DNA of 64,000 nucleotides from Pseudomonadota bacterium (lineage in GTDB: Bacteria; Pseudomonadota; Alphaproteobacteria; Rhizobiales; Hyphomicrobiaceae), in the NCBI GenBank assembly GCA_023423275.1, contig JAFAFW010000037.1:62001-126000 (forward strand), read 5' to 3'. Positions 36,528 through 45,153 of the stretch are shown piece after piece. The notes under the pieces were generated by a model that ran no database searches, was not told the DNA's origin, and saw only the letters and a list, made by a program, of their open reading frames with translations. The translations under genes were made by a program, and so were the position numbers. Numbering within the stretch: position 1 is the stretch's first letter; every line of letters begins with the position of its first letter.

Positions 36528-37154
36528 CTATTGGCCGATCTTCCTCTTGATCAGTCCGACGGCGACGTCGAATGCGGTCTCTATATCCAACTTGGTCGTA
36601 TCGAGCAATATAGCATCGTCTGCCACGCGCATCGGGGCGCTTTCGCGCCCGGCATCGCGGGCGTCACGCTGCCGGATCAGCTCGAGAACTTCCTCGAATT
36701 GTATATCATCGCCGTGTGCACACCGTTCAAGATACCGTCGCCGCGCGCGGACCTCCGTGTCGGCGGTTACGAAAATCTTAACATCGGCATCCGGGCATAC
36801 CACCGTGCCGATATCGCGCCCGTCGAGGACCGCCCCAGGCGGGCGCTTGGCAAATGAGCGTTGGAACTCGAGAAGCGCGGTTCTGACCTCAGGGATCCGC
36901 GCGACGATCGAAGCGGCCTCGCCAACGCCGTTCAGCCTCAATCCAGGATCAGACAGCGTTGCCGGATCCAGCGCGCGGGCACGCCCTTCAGCCACGCTGA
37001 CGTCCTCCAGCCGGCCGCCGATGGCCAGTACGTCACGCGCAACCGCCCGGTACAGCAAGCCCGTATCGAGGTGGGCCAGCCCGAAATGATCGGCAATCCG
37101 TTTGCCGAGCGTACCTTTCCCGGAAGCCGCAGGCCCGTCGATGGCAATGATCAT
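36528..37154 (-). CDS. cmk: Cytidylate kinase
   Basis: Phosphorylates CMP and dCMP. 208 residues. Seen: P-loop IDGPAASGKGTLGKRIA (5-21), HLDTGLLYRAVA, VLDGRDIGTVVCPDADVKIF with the catalytic-type Asp/Arg, and a C-terminal lid region with RDARD. It lies 39 bases after aroA and before rpsA, the conserved aroA-cmk-rpsA order. Confidence 0.97.
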   Translation of the reverse strand: MIIAIDGPAASGKGTLGKRIADHFGLAHLDTGLLYRAVARDVLAIGGRLEDVSVAEGRARALDPATLSDPGLRLNGVGEAASIVARIPEVRTALLEFQRSFAKRPPGAVLDGRDIGTVVCPDADVKIFVTADTEVRARRRYLERCAHGDDIQFEEVLELIRQRDARDAGRESAPMRVADDAILLDTTKLDIETAFDVAVGLIKRKIGQ

Positions 37155-37193
37155 GCGCGGCTCCCTTGCCCCCTTGTCCGCCCGGCTTGCAGC

Positions 37194-38516
37194 TCAGACG
37201 TAGCGCGCCCCGAGCTTCTCCATCAGCCCCTGGAATTCAGGGAAGCTGGTCGCGATCATTCTCGTGTCGTCGACGATCACCGGCGCCTCGCTTGCCAGCC
37301 CCATGGTGAGGAAGGCCATGGCGATGCGATGATCGAGGTGCGTGGCAACCGTCCCGCCGCCTTTCACGGTCGATGCGCCTTCGACAATCAAGGTGTCACC
37401 GTCGATGACGGGTGAAACACCGTTGGCGACCAGCCCGGCTGCGGTCGCCGCCAGCCGGTCACTCTCCTTCACCTTCAGCTCGGCCAGCCCCTCCATGCGG
37501 GTCGTTCCTTGCGCGAACGAGGCCAGCACCGCCAGAACGGGGTATTCGTCAATCATGCTCGGTGCCCGTTCAGCCGGAACCGTGACACCCTTCAATTTAG
37601 AGGCGCGCACGCGGATGTCGGCAATCGGTTCGCCGCCCTCCTCGCGCTCATTCAGGAAGGTTACGTTGGCACCCATCTCTTGCAGGGTCAGATAAAAGCC
37701 CGTGCGTGTTGGGTTCACCAGCACACCTTCGATGGTCACTTCGGAGCCGGGAACGACAATCGCAGCCGCTGCCAGGAATGCTGCCGAACTTGGGTCGCCG
37801 GGCACTGTCACATCCCGGCCTTCAAGCTCCGCGTCGCCACGTACCGTGATCCGGGTCAGGCCGCCCTCTGACACGGTGCGCACATCCGCGCCGAAATACC
37901 GGAGCATACGCTCGGTGTGATCCCGCGTCGGCTCCTTTTCGACGACGGTGGTCTCGCCCGCCGCCGAAAGGCCGGCCAGCAGGATGGCGCTTTTCACCTG
38001 CGCCGACGGCACCGGCAGCTCGTAGATCATCGGAATAAGATCGGCGGAGCCCCGGATGGTCAGAGGCAAGGTCTCGCGGTCGTCGACCACCTCCAGGCCC
38101 ATCTGCTTCAACGGCTTCAGAACCCGCCCCATGGGCCTGCGCGACAACGACGCATCGCCAACCATCTCGACCGTGATGGGGTGACCGGCGATCAACCCCA
38201 TCATCAGCCGGGTGCCGGTGCCCGAGTTGCCGAAATCCAGCGGCCTGGAGGGCTGGATCAAACCACCGACGCTGCGCCCGAGAACCTCCCAGACATCCCC
38301 GGTTTTGCGGGCCTGGGCGCCGAGCGCCGTCACGGCTTTGGCCGTATTGATAACGTCCTCGGCTTCCAGCAGCCCCGTGATACGCGTGCGCCCGGTCGCG
38401 ATGGCCCCGAACATCAAGGACCGGTGCGAAATCGATTTATCGCCCGGCACGCGACACGTTCCACGCAGCGCGCCGGAGCGCGGGACGGACAGTGGACGAG
38501 GGTGAGATGACGTCAC
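37194..38516 (-). CDS. aroA: 5-enolpyruvylshikimate-3-phosphate synthase
   Basis: Sixth step of the shikimate pathway. 440 residues. The sequence is of the CP4-like (class II) lineage: VPGDKSISHRSLMFGAIA, GLLEAEDVINTAKA, SLSRRPMGRVLKPL, PTRDHTERML and TVPGDPSSAAFL. At the position where the glyphosate-insensitive CP4 enzyme has Ala100 (NAATG), this protein has Gly99 (NSGTG), the state found in sensitive enzymes. First gene of the aroA-cmk-rpsA run; divergent from the TIGR02300 gene. Confidence 0.97.
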   Translation of the reverse strand: MTSSHPRPLSVPRSGALRGTCRVPGDKSISHRSLMFGAIATGRTRITGLLEAEDVINTAKAVTALGAQARKTGDVWEVLGRSVGGLIQPSRPLDFGNSGTGTRLMMGLIAGHPITVEMVGDASLSRRPMGRVLKPLKQMGLEVVDDRETLPLTIRGSADLIPMIYELPVPSAQVKSAILLAGLSAAGETTVVEKEPTRDHTERMLRYFGADVRTVSEGGLTRITVRGDAELEGRDVTVPGDPSSAAFLAAAAIVVPGSEVTIEGVLVNPTRTGFYLTLQEMGANVTFLNEREEGGEPIADIRVRASKLKGVTVPAERAPSMIDEYPVLAVLASFAQGTTRMEGLAELKVKESDRLAATAAGLVANGVSPVIDGDTLIVEGASTVKGGGTVATHLDHRIAMAFLTMGLASEAPVIVDDTRMIATSFPEFQGLMEKLGARYV

Positions 38517-38688
38517 GTCGGAACCCAGCTTTGTCAGGGATTTTCAACCAATGCGCCGCCAGATAGACCTCGCGTCGCCGGGCCTGTCAACCGTGGCTGT
38601 CCGGCGTCCACTTCGAATGCTTTTGACAAGCCCCGCGGCCCGTGGCAGACCGCACCCCTTCAATTCATGCGAGCATCGAGGACAAGCG

Positions 38689-39066
38689 ATGTCGACCAAA
38701 GCAGCGCGTGGCACCAAACGCACCTGCCAGAACCCAGAATGCGGCGCCCGCTTCTACGACCTGAACCGAGATCCGATCGTTTGCCCGATCTGCGAGTCGG
38801 CCTACAAGATTGCATCCAACCCAGCGGCCGCCGCAGCTCCTGTGGTCGAAGACAAAGTGCGCAAGCCGAAGCGTCCGGAAGCAACAAGCGACGGCGATGG
38901 CGGAGATGCGCCGCTGGTGGAAGGCGATGAGGAACTCGCCGATCTCGACACCGGCGACGATGAATTGCCGGCTGAGGAAGAAGAAACCTTCATCGAGCCG
39001 GAAGAGGAAGAGGGCGACGTGTCCGGCATTCTCGGCTCCGTTGCCGAGAATGAAGAGGAAAGCTGA
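38689..39066 (+). CDS. TIGR02300 (FYDLN acid) family protein
   Basis: 125-residue conserved alphaproteobacterial protein of unknown function. Seen: a cysteine knuckle with C-x4-C and C-x2-C (CQNPEC and CPIC) flanking the name-giving FYDLNRDPIV, then a long Glu/Asp-rich C-terminal tail. It may bind zinc; the acidic tail suggests a protein or nucleic-acid mimic role, which is inference. ATG 38689 starts M-S-T-K-A-A-R-G-T-K-R as in homologues. Located between aroA (divergent) and tRNA-Ala. Confidence 0.9.
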   Translation: MSTKAARGTKRTCQNPECGARFYDLNRDPIVCPICESAYKIASNPAAAAAPVVEDKVRKPKRPEATSDGDGGDAPLVEGDEELADLDTGDDELPAEEEETFIEPEEEEGDVSGILGSVAENEEES

Positions 39067-39228
39067 GCCCGTTCCGGCACGGGGATGACGGCTTCTGCCG
39101 ATCCATCCCCATCGACATTGCAAGCGATCTTGCCGAAGGGCTTGCAGTTTTCATTTCGCCCCTTTATTGAGGCGCACGCAGTCGGGGCTAAGCGCCCCTT
39201 CGGCAGACTAGGAAGTTCCCAAAAGGTC

Positions 39229-39304
<76 letters not shown>

Positions 39305-39503
39305 GATCTCAATAAACAGCGCATTGATTTCGCTAAATAAATCCGGCGCATCTCACGTAATGCCCTGAATTCTGCCGTTTTCTATCCAACAATCAATCGT
39401 TGTTAGATCTTCCTCATGCAGGTGCGCCCCCGATAGTCAACAGATGAGGATGGGCAATTCCCGACGCGCTATATGGAGACGCCAACCCATACGCGCGCTT
39501 GCG

Positions 39504-39620
39504 CGTCGGAAAGCCCAGGTGCTGATCGAAGCCCGGCGATGCCACTACAGTACCGTCAGGCCGCACTCATCATTCGGCTATCGGCCGTCAGCTCAGAAGC
39601 CACCTTTGCCGCCCGTATCA
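39504..39620 (+). pseudogene. IS3-family transposase, C-terminal remnant
   Basis: About 37 codons match the end of IS3-group OrfB transposases: AQVLIEARRCHYSTVRPHSS then FGYRPSAQKPPLPP, where intact copies have H-Y-N-T-x-R-P-H-S-S-L-G-Y-R-P-P-A-P. No catalytic DDE domain, OrfA or terminal inverted repeat is recognisable around it. It marks a past insertion at the tRNA-proximal end of the island. Confidence 0.65.
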
Positions 39621-39694
39621 GCCCTACGCACCGCTTTTGCCAGATCGAATCCTGGCCGATCACGGCTGGATCCTAACTTAGAAACTGGCACCGC

Positions 39695-40041
39695 TCCGAT
39701 GGACAGGCCGGAGACGATCGGATCTTACGAGGCCTGCCGCACAAGTATTCCGGATCAGCGACGGCGGGTGTTCGACTGTTCGAGCAGAGGCTGACGTTTG
39801 GAGCACGCGCCTTCTTCTTTGGCGAGCAGGCGACAGGAACGTTCGAGCCGAATGGATTGACCTTGTTCAACTTCGCCCATTGGCGCGCGGCTACGATCGT
39901 CGGTGCCTGTAGCAGTTATCAGATGAACGAGAATATGGAGCTGGCCGCCAGCGTCGAGAACGCTTCGAGCTACTATCTGGAGCCTTTGATTATTGCCCAC
40001 CCGGCCATACTTTGCGCGCCAGCCTGACCATGACGTACTGA
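39695..40041 (+). pseudogene. TonB-dependent receptor, frameshifted C-terminal remnant
   Basis: The frame from about 39695 reads like the last strands of a TonB-dependent siderophore/heme receptor: GQAGDDRILRGLPHKYSG, GVRLFEQRLTFGARAFFFG, MELAASVENASSYYLEPL. It then stops at 40025; a one-base shift in the stretch around 40000 restores the classic ending PGHTLRASLTMTY with a stop at 40039-40041. The terminal aromatic residue is the outer-membrane insertion signal. The plug and most of the barrel are absent, so the gene is dead by truncation and frameshift. Confidence 0.65.
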
Positions 40042-40174
40042 GAGAGGAATTCCACAATCCGCCGCTATCCGCTTTAGATAGGCTCTGCAAAAGGACGCTA
40101 CATAAATAGCACCACCAACAGTGCGACCGGCGGTGTGTAGAAAGCGATCGGGTCACGTCGGGGTCAACAAGACA

Positions 40175-41164
40175 TTACCGCCGCGCCAGGACGGTAGAGC
40201 GATCTGTCACGTCCGCCTTGGATCTGCGAACTCCCCGGCGTTCGCTCGAGCTTCCGGCTTCCATAAGGTCTGGTTCCTGCAGCCTCGCCTTCAGGAAGTC
40301 GACCAGGGCGCGCACCTTCGGAGGAACGATCTTGCGCCCGCGATAGAGCGCATAGATGGGTACCGCATCGCGGCACTCGAATTCCTTCAGCAGCACCTCA
40401 AGACGCCCTGCACGGATATCGTCCCGACCGCGCACGTCCGTGACGCGCCCGATTCCGATGCCGGACAGCAGAGCCTGATAGGCAGCGTTACCGCTGTTGA
40501 CGACGAAGTTTCCGCGCGCCTTCACGACATCGATGCCGTCGTTGCTCTCGAAGTACCACTCGTTATGCGTGACGCCGAAGCCCCTCAGGGTGATGCAGTT
40601 GTGGTTGAAGAGCTCGCTCGGCGTGGCTGGGCGCCCGTGTTCCGCGATGTAGCTGGGCGCCGCGCAGATGATCTGGCGCGTCGTGGTGAGCCGACTGGCG
40701 ACCAGAGAAGAGTCGGCGAGCCGCCCCCAGGTTATGGCCACGTCGTGAACCTCCAGATTGGGGTCATCCGGGGTGTCCGAAAGGTCGAGGTGGATGCACA
40801 GGTCTGGATGCGCACGCATGAAGTCGCGCAGGTGAGGGATGATCTTGTGTAAGCCGATCATCACCGCGCACGTGACGCGCAAAGTACCAAGCGGCTTGGC
40901 ACCGAACTGGCTCACGGCCAGCTCAGCCTCGTATTGGTCGGCGATGATCCTGCTGACACGCGCATAGTACACGTCTCCAGCATCGGTAAGGCTGATGTGC
41001 TTGGTAGTACGCTCTAGCAGCCGGACACCCAGCCGGCGTTCCAGACCGTCGATCCGCCGAGAAACCGCAGAGCGGGTCAGCCCGAGCTGGCGTGCTGCTG
41101 CAGCGAAGCTGCCCTGTTCGACCACCGAAACATATAGCCTCATATCGTCGTGATGCATGGACAT
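40175..41164 (-). CDS. LysR-family transcriptional regulator
   Basis: 329 residues from ATG 41164 (GTG 41176 and ATG 41158 are alternatives). N-terminal winged helix about 1-62 with FAAAARQLGLTRSAVSRRID as the recognition region, then a substrate-binding domain (LGTLRVTCAVMIGLHKIIPH; VHDVAITWGRLAD). The C-terminal tail is unusually polar (SSSERRGVRRSK). Divergent from the EthD-PRISE operon 140 bases away, so it is the obvious candidate regulator of that operon; the ligand is unknown. Confidence 0.9.
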   Translation of the reverse strand: MSMHHDDMRLYVSVVEQGSFAAAARQLGLTRSAVSRRIDGLERRLGVRLLERTTKHISLTDAGDVYYARVSRIIADQYEAELAVSQFGAKPLGTLRVTCAVMIGLHKIIPHLRDFMRAHPDLCIHLDLSDTPDDPNLEVHDVAITWGRLADSSLVASRLTTTRQIICAAPSYIAEHGRPATPSELFNHNCITLRGFGVTHNEWYFESNDGIDVVKARGNFVVNSGNAAYQALLSGIGIGRVTDVRGRDDIRAGRLEVLLKEFECRDAVPIYALYRGRKIVPPKVRALVDFLKARLQEPDLMEAGSSSERRGVRRSKADVTDRSTVLARR

Positions 41165-41304
41165 GCTCGCTCGCACTGTTGAGTTGGACGCACCATGCCG
41201 GGTCCATAACGTGGCTTCAAGCTCAACATCACACTCATATAATCGGCACCAACAACAAGCATCTCGCCTGACCCTTGGTTTTGCGAGATTGATGGAAACG
41301 CCGC

Positions 41305-42033
41305 ATGATCAAGCTGGTAACGGTTCTCAAGCGCAGAGCCGATATGACACGCCCCGAATTCGAGCAGCGCTGGCTCGGAATCCATGCCCCGATCGCCGCT
41401 GAGTTCCCGGATTTGCGGGGCTATGTGCTGTCCTTCTCGATCGCAGAGGAGGATCTGGAGGCCGACGGTGTCGCGCAGTTATGGTTTGACGACCGGACCA
41501 GCGTGCAGCGCTCTTACGCATCGGAGATCGGCCGTAACGGGTCGGCGGACGCGAGCAAATACCTCGCACGCCGAGAGCATCTCATGGTCTCTGAGCGGTG
41601 GCTTGCAGGTCCGCGCGGTATCGCAGCACACCCCTTCAAGCTTCTGGTTGGATTGAAACGTCCGGAAACCGAAAGTCGCGCTGATTTCGTTGCAAGGATG
41701 GCCGAGGTGCCGGTCGATCCGCTCTTGAGCGCTCTTCAGACGGGTGCCGTGCGCCTGTGTATCGACGAGGCTGGCTTGCAGCTCAATTCGGGCGTCAGCG
41801 GAAGCCTGGAGCTGTTCGCAAGCGAGGCTGTATTCGATGGTATGCTGGAGGCGTGGTATCCGGATGCGGACGCGCTTCGGCATGCTGCTTCGCGCTTCGC
41901 CAGCTCGCCCTCGCATCCCGCACTCGTGGCGGGCGGACACAGCGAAATCATCATGCTCCGTGAGAACGTCGTGGTCGCGCCCCCCGACGACATTCAACCA
42001 AGCGAACTCTTGTCTGGGATGAACGCTCAATGA
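41305..42033 (+). CDS. Tandem EthD-domain protein
   Basis: 242 residues with two EthD-type ferredoxin-like domains: the first about 1-105 (LVTVLKRRADMTRPEFEQRW, then GIHAPIAAEFP) and a more diverged second about 110-225 (FKLLVGLKRPETESRADFVA). EthD-domain proteins occur in catabolic operons and some act as small dehydratases, cyclases or accessory proteins; the exact job here is unknown. First gene of the operon; its stop overlaps the next start as ATGA. Confidence 0.8.
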   Translation: MIKLVTVLKRRADMTRPEFEQRWLGIHAPIAAEFPDLRGYVLSFSIAEEDLEADGVAQLWFDDRTSVQRSYASEIGRNGSADASKYLARREHLMVSERWLAGPRGIAAHPFKLLVGLKRPETESRADFVARMAEVPVDPLLSALQTGAVRLCIDEAGLQLNSGVSGSLELFASEAVFDGMLEAWYPDADALRHAASRFASSPSHPALVAGGHSEIIMLRENVVVAPPDDIQPSELLSGMNAQ

Positions 42034-43082
42034 CAAAAAAGACGGCTCTCGTGATCGGCGCGACCGGCGTATCCGGCCGTGCCATCCTCTCCCATCTCGA
42101 AAATAAAGACGATTGGAACGTCATCGGTGTCTCCCGCAACGCACCGTATTTTGAGACCAAGGCAAAGTTCGTCTCCGCCGATATCATGGATCCTGCGAGC
42201 TGTGAGGCAGGGCTCTCGGGGCTGACCGACGTTACCCATGTCTTCTACACGGCCTATTGGGATGATCCTGTATTCGCGAAGACGCGCGAGCCCAATACCA
42301 CCATGGCCCGCAATTCGATCTCGGTGATCGAGCGTAGCGCTCGGAATCTTCAGCACATCTGCCTGCTTCAGGGCACCAAGTACTATGGGCAGTATCTCGG
42401 GCCGTTCAAGACGCCGGCTAAAGAGCGCGATCCGCGTATCTCCGTTCCGCACTTCTACTATGACCAGCAGGATTTCCTCGTAGAGCTGCAGAAAGGAAAG
42501 TCGTGGTCCTGGTCAGCCGCGCGTCCTCACGTCATTTGCGGATATGCGCTCGGCAATCCGCTCAACCTGGTCTCGATGATCTGCGTCTATGCCGCAATGT
42601 TGAAGAAGCTCGGAAAGCCATTGTTTTGGCCCGGCAAGCCTGGAGCCTTCACATCAGTCTACCAAGCGACTGATTCGGGCCTTCTTGCCCGCGCGATGGT
42701 GTGGATGGCGACCACTCCCGCCTGCGCCAACGAAGCCTTCAACATCACCAACGGCGACTACTACCGGTATCAGAACCTTTGGCCGGTCTTTGCCAACTAT
42801 TTTGGAATGGAGATGGGCGGCGTCGAGACGACGGATATGGTCAAGTTCATGGACGGCCGCGAGGGCCTGTGGGACGAAATCGTCCGTGCGCATGGGCTGC
42901 AACCGAATCCCGTGTCGCGCCTGGCGAATTGGCATTTTACGAATTACGCATTCTCCAATGACTGGGATGTGATGTCGGATACCACCAAGTGCCGGAAATA
43001 CGGCTTCATGGAGTTTATTGACTCCGAGGAAATGTTCCTCGGACACTTCGAAGAACTGCGCCGCATGAAAATCGTACCGTGA
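42030..43082 (+). CDS. PRISE-type SDR reductase (progesterone 5-beta-reductase/iridoid synthase-like)
   Basis: 350-residue atypical short-chain dehydrogenase. Seen: NADPH-binding VIGATGVSGRAIL (8-20), HVFYTAYW, LLQGTKYYGQYLGPF with Lys117 at the position of the PRISE catalytic Lys, and HFYYDQQDFL with Tyr143/Tyr144 in the motif that holds the catalytic Tyr of plant enzymes (N-F-Y-Y-x-x-E-D). PRISE enzymes reduce activated C=C bonds of enones and enals by 1,4-hydride addition. Bacterial members have broad, mostly unassigned substrates. The operon context suggests a catabolic enone step. Motif match is seen; substrate is unknown. Confidence 0.85.
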   Translation: MTKKTALVIGATGVSGRAILSHLENKDDWNVIGVSRNAPYFETKAKFVSADIMDPASCEAGLSGLTDVTHVFYTAYWDDPVFAKTREPNTTMARNSISVIERSARNLQHICLLQGTKYYGQYLGPFKTPAKERDPRISVPHFYYDQQDFLVELQKGKSWSWSAARPHVICGYALGNPLNLVSMICVYAAMLKKLGKPLFWPGKPGAFTSVYQATDSGLLARAMVWMATTPACANEAFNITNGDYYRYQNLWPVFANYFGMEMGGVETTDMVKFMDGREGLWDEIVRAHGLQPNPVSRLANWHFTNYAFSNDWDVMSDTTKCRKYGFMEFIDSEEMFLGHFEELRRMKIVP

Positions 43083-43097
43083 CGGGGAAATGCAAAC

Positions 43098-43403
43098 ATG
43101 CCGTTCATAGTAGAAACATGGGACAAGCCCGACAGCCTCGAACTGCGCATGCGTGTGAGGCCAGAGCACATTAAGTTTCTGGAAGCCAACATCAGCAAGC
43201 TCCTGGGAGCCGGCGCCAAGCTGTCCGATGACGGCGAGAGGATGTTGGGTACCATTTATATCGTGGATGTCGAAACGCGCGCGGATGCCGAGGCTTTCGT
43301 CGCACAGGATCCGTTTTCCAAAGCCGGCCTGCCGGAGCGCATCGTCACCACGCGTTGGCGCAAAGCCTTCTTCAATTTCGAGAACAACATGCACAATCTC
43401 TAA
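43098..43403 (+). CDS. YciI-like small protein
   Basis: 101 residues with a ferredoxin-like alpha/beta pattern. The C-terminal half (GTIYIVDVETRADAEAFVAQ, then DPFSKAGL) matches YciI family proteins, which resemble muconolactone isomerases; the usual YciI start with a catalytic-type His is not evident. 15 bases after the PRISE gene with a GGGGAAA upstream, so part of the same operon. It may handle a lactone or unsaturated acid; this is inference. Confidence 0.75.
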   Translation: MPFIVETWDKPDSLELRMRVRPEHIKFLEANISKLLGAGAKLSDDGERMLGTIYIVDVETRADAEAFVAQDPFSKAGLPERIVTTRWRKAFFNFENNMHNL

Positions 43404-43433
43404 GACGGCATTGACCATTCGGGAAGTACGGCC

Positions 43434-43871
43434 ATGGCAAACAGCATTAGCGACCTTTCTGTGGATCTGAGCCGGGAGTACGAGCAAAACCAGTTCAATC
43501 CATGTGTCGGCCAGATCCTCGTGTCTGAAAACGAGCGCACGCGCATCTGGTATATTCACCTGAAGCCGGGCGAACGGGTCGGGTTTCACCGGCACGTCCT
43601 CGATTATTCCTGGACCTGTCTCACGGCTGGGCGCGCGGCATCCCACATCGGAGGCGGAGCCCCCGTCGAGCGCGACTATACTCCAGGTGAGACGCGCCAC
43701 ATGACATATGCATCCGGGGAATTCATGGTCCACGATCTGGTGAACACGGGCGCAACGGACCTCGCTTTCATCACGATCGAATTGCTGGAGAGTGCGAACA
43801 CCCCATTGCCGCTGCCGGCTGGCATCGTACCCACCGGGATCATTCCCGCCGATATCCGGTTCATGTCATGA
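43434..43871 (+). CDS. Cupin-fold protein
   Basis: 145-residue small beta-barrel protein. Seen: WYIHLKPGERVGFHRHVLDY, a cupin motif 1-like segment with G-x5-H-x-H, then ASHIGGG and YTPGETRHMTYASGE as the second-motif region. His residues could bind a metal. Substrate unknown. Its stop overlaps the next SDR start by four bases (ATGA), so translation is coupled. Confidence 0.78.
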   Translation: MANSISDLSVDLSREYEQNQFNPCVGQILVSENERTRIWYIHLKPGERVGFHRHVLDYSWTCLTAGRAASHIGGGAPVERDYTPGETRHMTYASGEFMVHDLVNTGATDLAFITIELLESANTPLPLPAGIVPTGIIPADIRFMS

Positions 43872-44650
43872 GCACCTCCAAACTTTCAGACTACCGCTTC
43901 GATGGCAAAGTCGTTCTGATTACGGGCGCCGGCCAAGGGATCGCCGCAGTCGCGGCCGGCGCCCTTGCCGCTTGTGGTGCGCAGGTTGGCGTCGGTGACC
44001 TCGTGCCCGAGCGCGCAGATGCCACTGCGTTGCGCATTCATGAAGCTGGAGGCGCCGCGCTCGCCCTCCCGTTCGATGTCGGCCAGGAGCAACAGGTCGA
44101 GAATGCTGTCAAAGCTCTGGTCGACCGGTACGGCAAGATCGACGTACTGGTGAATGCCGCCGGCAGCTACGGCCAGGCATTTCGCAAGACGCACGAGACG
44201 CCGGTCGATGAGTGGGAGCACGTCTTCGCCTCGAATGTCCGCGGCACGTTCCTGTGCTGCAAAGCCGTGCTGCCCAAAATGGTCGCGGCGGGCGGAGGTC
44301 GGATCGTCAACGTCTCATCCAATGCCGGCCGCAGCGTCAGCCCGCTGCTTGGCTGCTCATATACCGCCGCCAAGTCCGCCGTCATCGGAATTTCCCGGCA
44401 TTTATCCCGCGAATACGCAAGCAGCGGAATCCTAGTGAACACGCTGTGTCCTGGCCCGGTGGATGGGGCCCGTGTCGCGAATCTATTGCAAGATACGTAC
44501 CCATCCGACGAGCTCGCGAAATCGATTCCGATCGGACGCCTGCTCACCAACGAGGACATTGTCGCGGGGCTTTTGTTCCTCGCCTCGGATTCATGTCAAG
44601 CCATGACGGGCGCCGTACTGGATGTTTCTGGCGGGCTGATCCTCGCCTGA
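43868..44650 (+). CDS. SDR family NAD(P)-dependent oxidoreductase
   Basis: 260-residue classical short-chain dehydrogenase. Seen: VVLITGAGQGIA (15-26), NAAG (96-99), catalytic Ser about 150-151 in NVSSNAG, Tyr165 and Lys169 in YTAAK, and a C-terminal MTGAVLDVSGG. Odd: the third glycine of the cofactor motif G-x3-G-x-G is Ala26. Members of this type oxidise or reduce hydroxyl/keto groups; substrate is unknown. Last tightly coupled gene of the EthD-PRISE operon. Confidence 0.9.
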   Translation: MSTSKLSDYRFDGKVVLITGAGQGIAAVAAGALAACGAQVGVGDLVPERADATALRIHEAGGAALALPFDVGQEQQVENAVKALVDRYGKIDVLVNAAGSYGQAFRKTHETPVDEWEHVFASNVRGTFLCCKAVLPKMVAAGGGRIVNVSSNAGRSVSPLLGCSYTAAKSAVIGISRHLSREYASSGILVNTLCPGPVDGARVANLLQDTYPSDELAKSIPIGRLLTNEDIVAGLLFLASDSCQAMTGAVLDVSGGLILA

Positions 44651-44757
44651 GGCATTCGCCTGGATTCGGATCACTGTAGACTTTCATGCGTCTGATTTGC
44701 CGGACCCACGGAGTCTTTGGCTCCACCACAGCCGATATCAGATGACGGACAATTGCC

Positions 44758-45114
44758 ATGATCGCGCGCCACATGAATCGCGGCATCATTCATCAGGCTA
44801 CCGAGCACAACGGAGTGCTCTATATTGGTGGCATAACCCCGGATGATGCCAGCCTCGACATGTACGGACAGGCCCGCCAACTTTTTGGCAAGCTGAAAGA
44901 CATCCTCCAGGCATTGGGGTCTGACCTCGACCACGTTCTGATGGTCAACTGCTTCCTGGTTGACATGTCGCGCAAGCAGGAGATGAACCGCGCCTGGGTT
45001 GAGGTCTTTCCGCAGGCAACCGCGCCTGCGCGCGTATCACCGGGCATCGTTGTCATCGAGGAGGGAGTCCTCCTCGAAATTTCGGTCATCGCAGCGAAGC
45101 TGGAAGCTCGCTAG
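44758..45114 (+). CDS. RidA family protein
   Basis: 118-residue member of the RidA/YjgF family, enamine/imine deaminases that protect PLP enzymes from 2-aminoacrylate. Seen: LYIGGITPDDASLDMYGQAR, KDILQALGSDLDHVLMVNCF, and the ligand segment ATAPARVSPG with the conserved Arg. 107 bases after the SDR, same strand; convergent with the first TRAP operon. Non-archetypal members occur in catabolic operons, as here. A PLP enzyme that could generate enamines is encoded 7.7 kb downstream in the same island. Confidence 0.88.
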   Translation: MIARHMNRGIIHQATEHNGVLYIGGITPDDASLDMYGQARQLFGKLKDILQALGSDLDHVLMVNCFLVDMSRKQEMNRAWVEVFPQATAPARVSPGIVVIEEGVLLEISVIAAKLEAR

Positions 45115-45153
45115 CCGGACGACCGCGGACGCGTGATAGCCACCCGCTCCATT

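Noticed and set aside
39305..40174. Island integrase gene next to the tRNA
   Set aside because: No tyrosine-recombinase motif (R, H-x-x-R, Y) in any frame; only transposase and TonB-receptor remnants are present.
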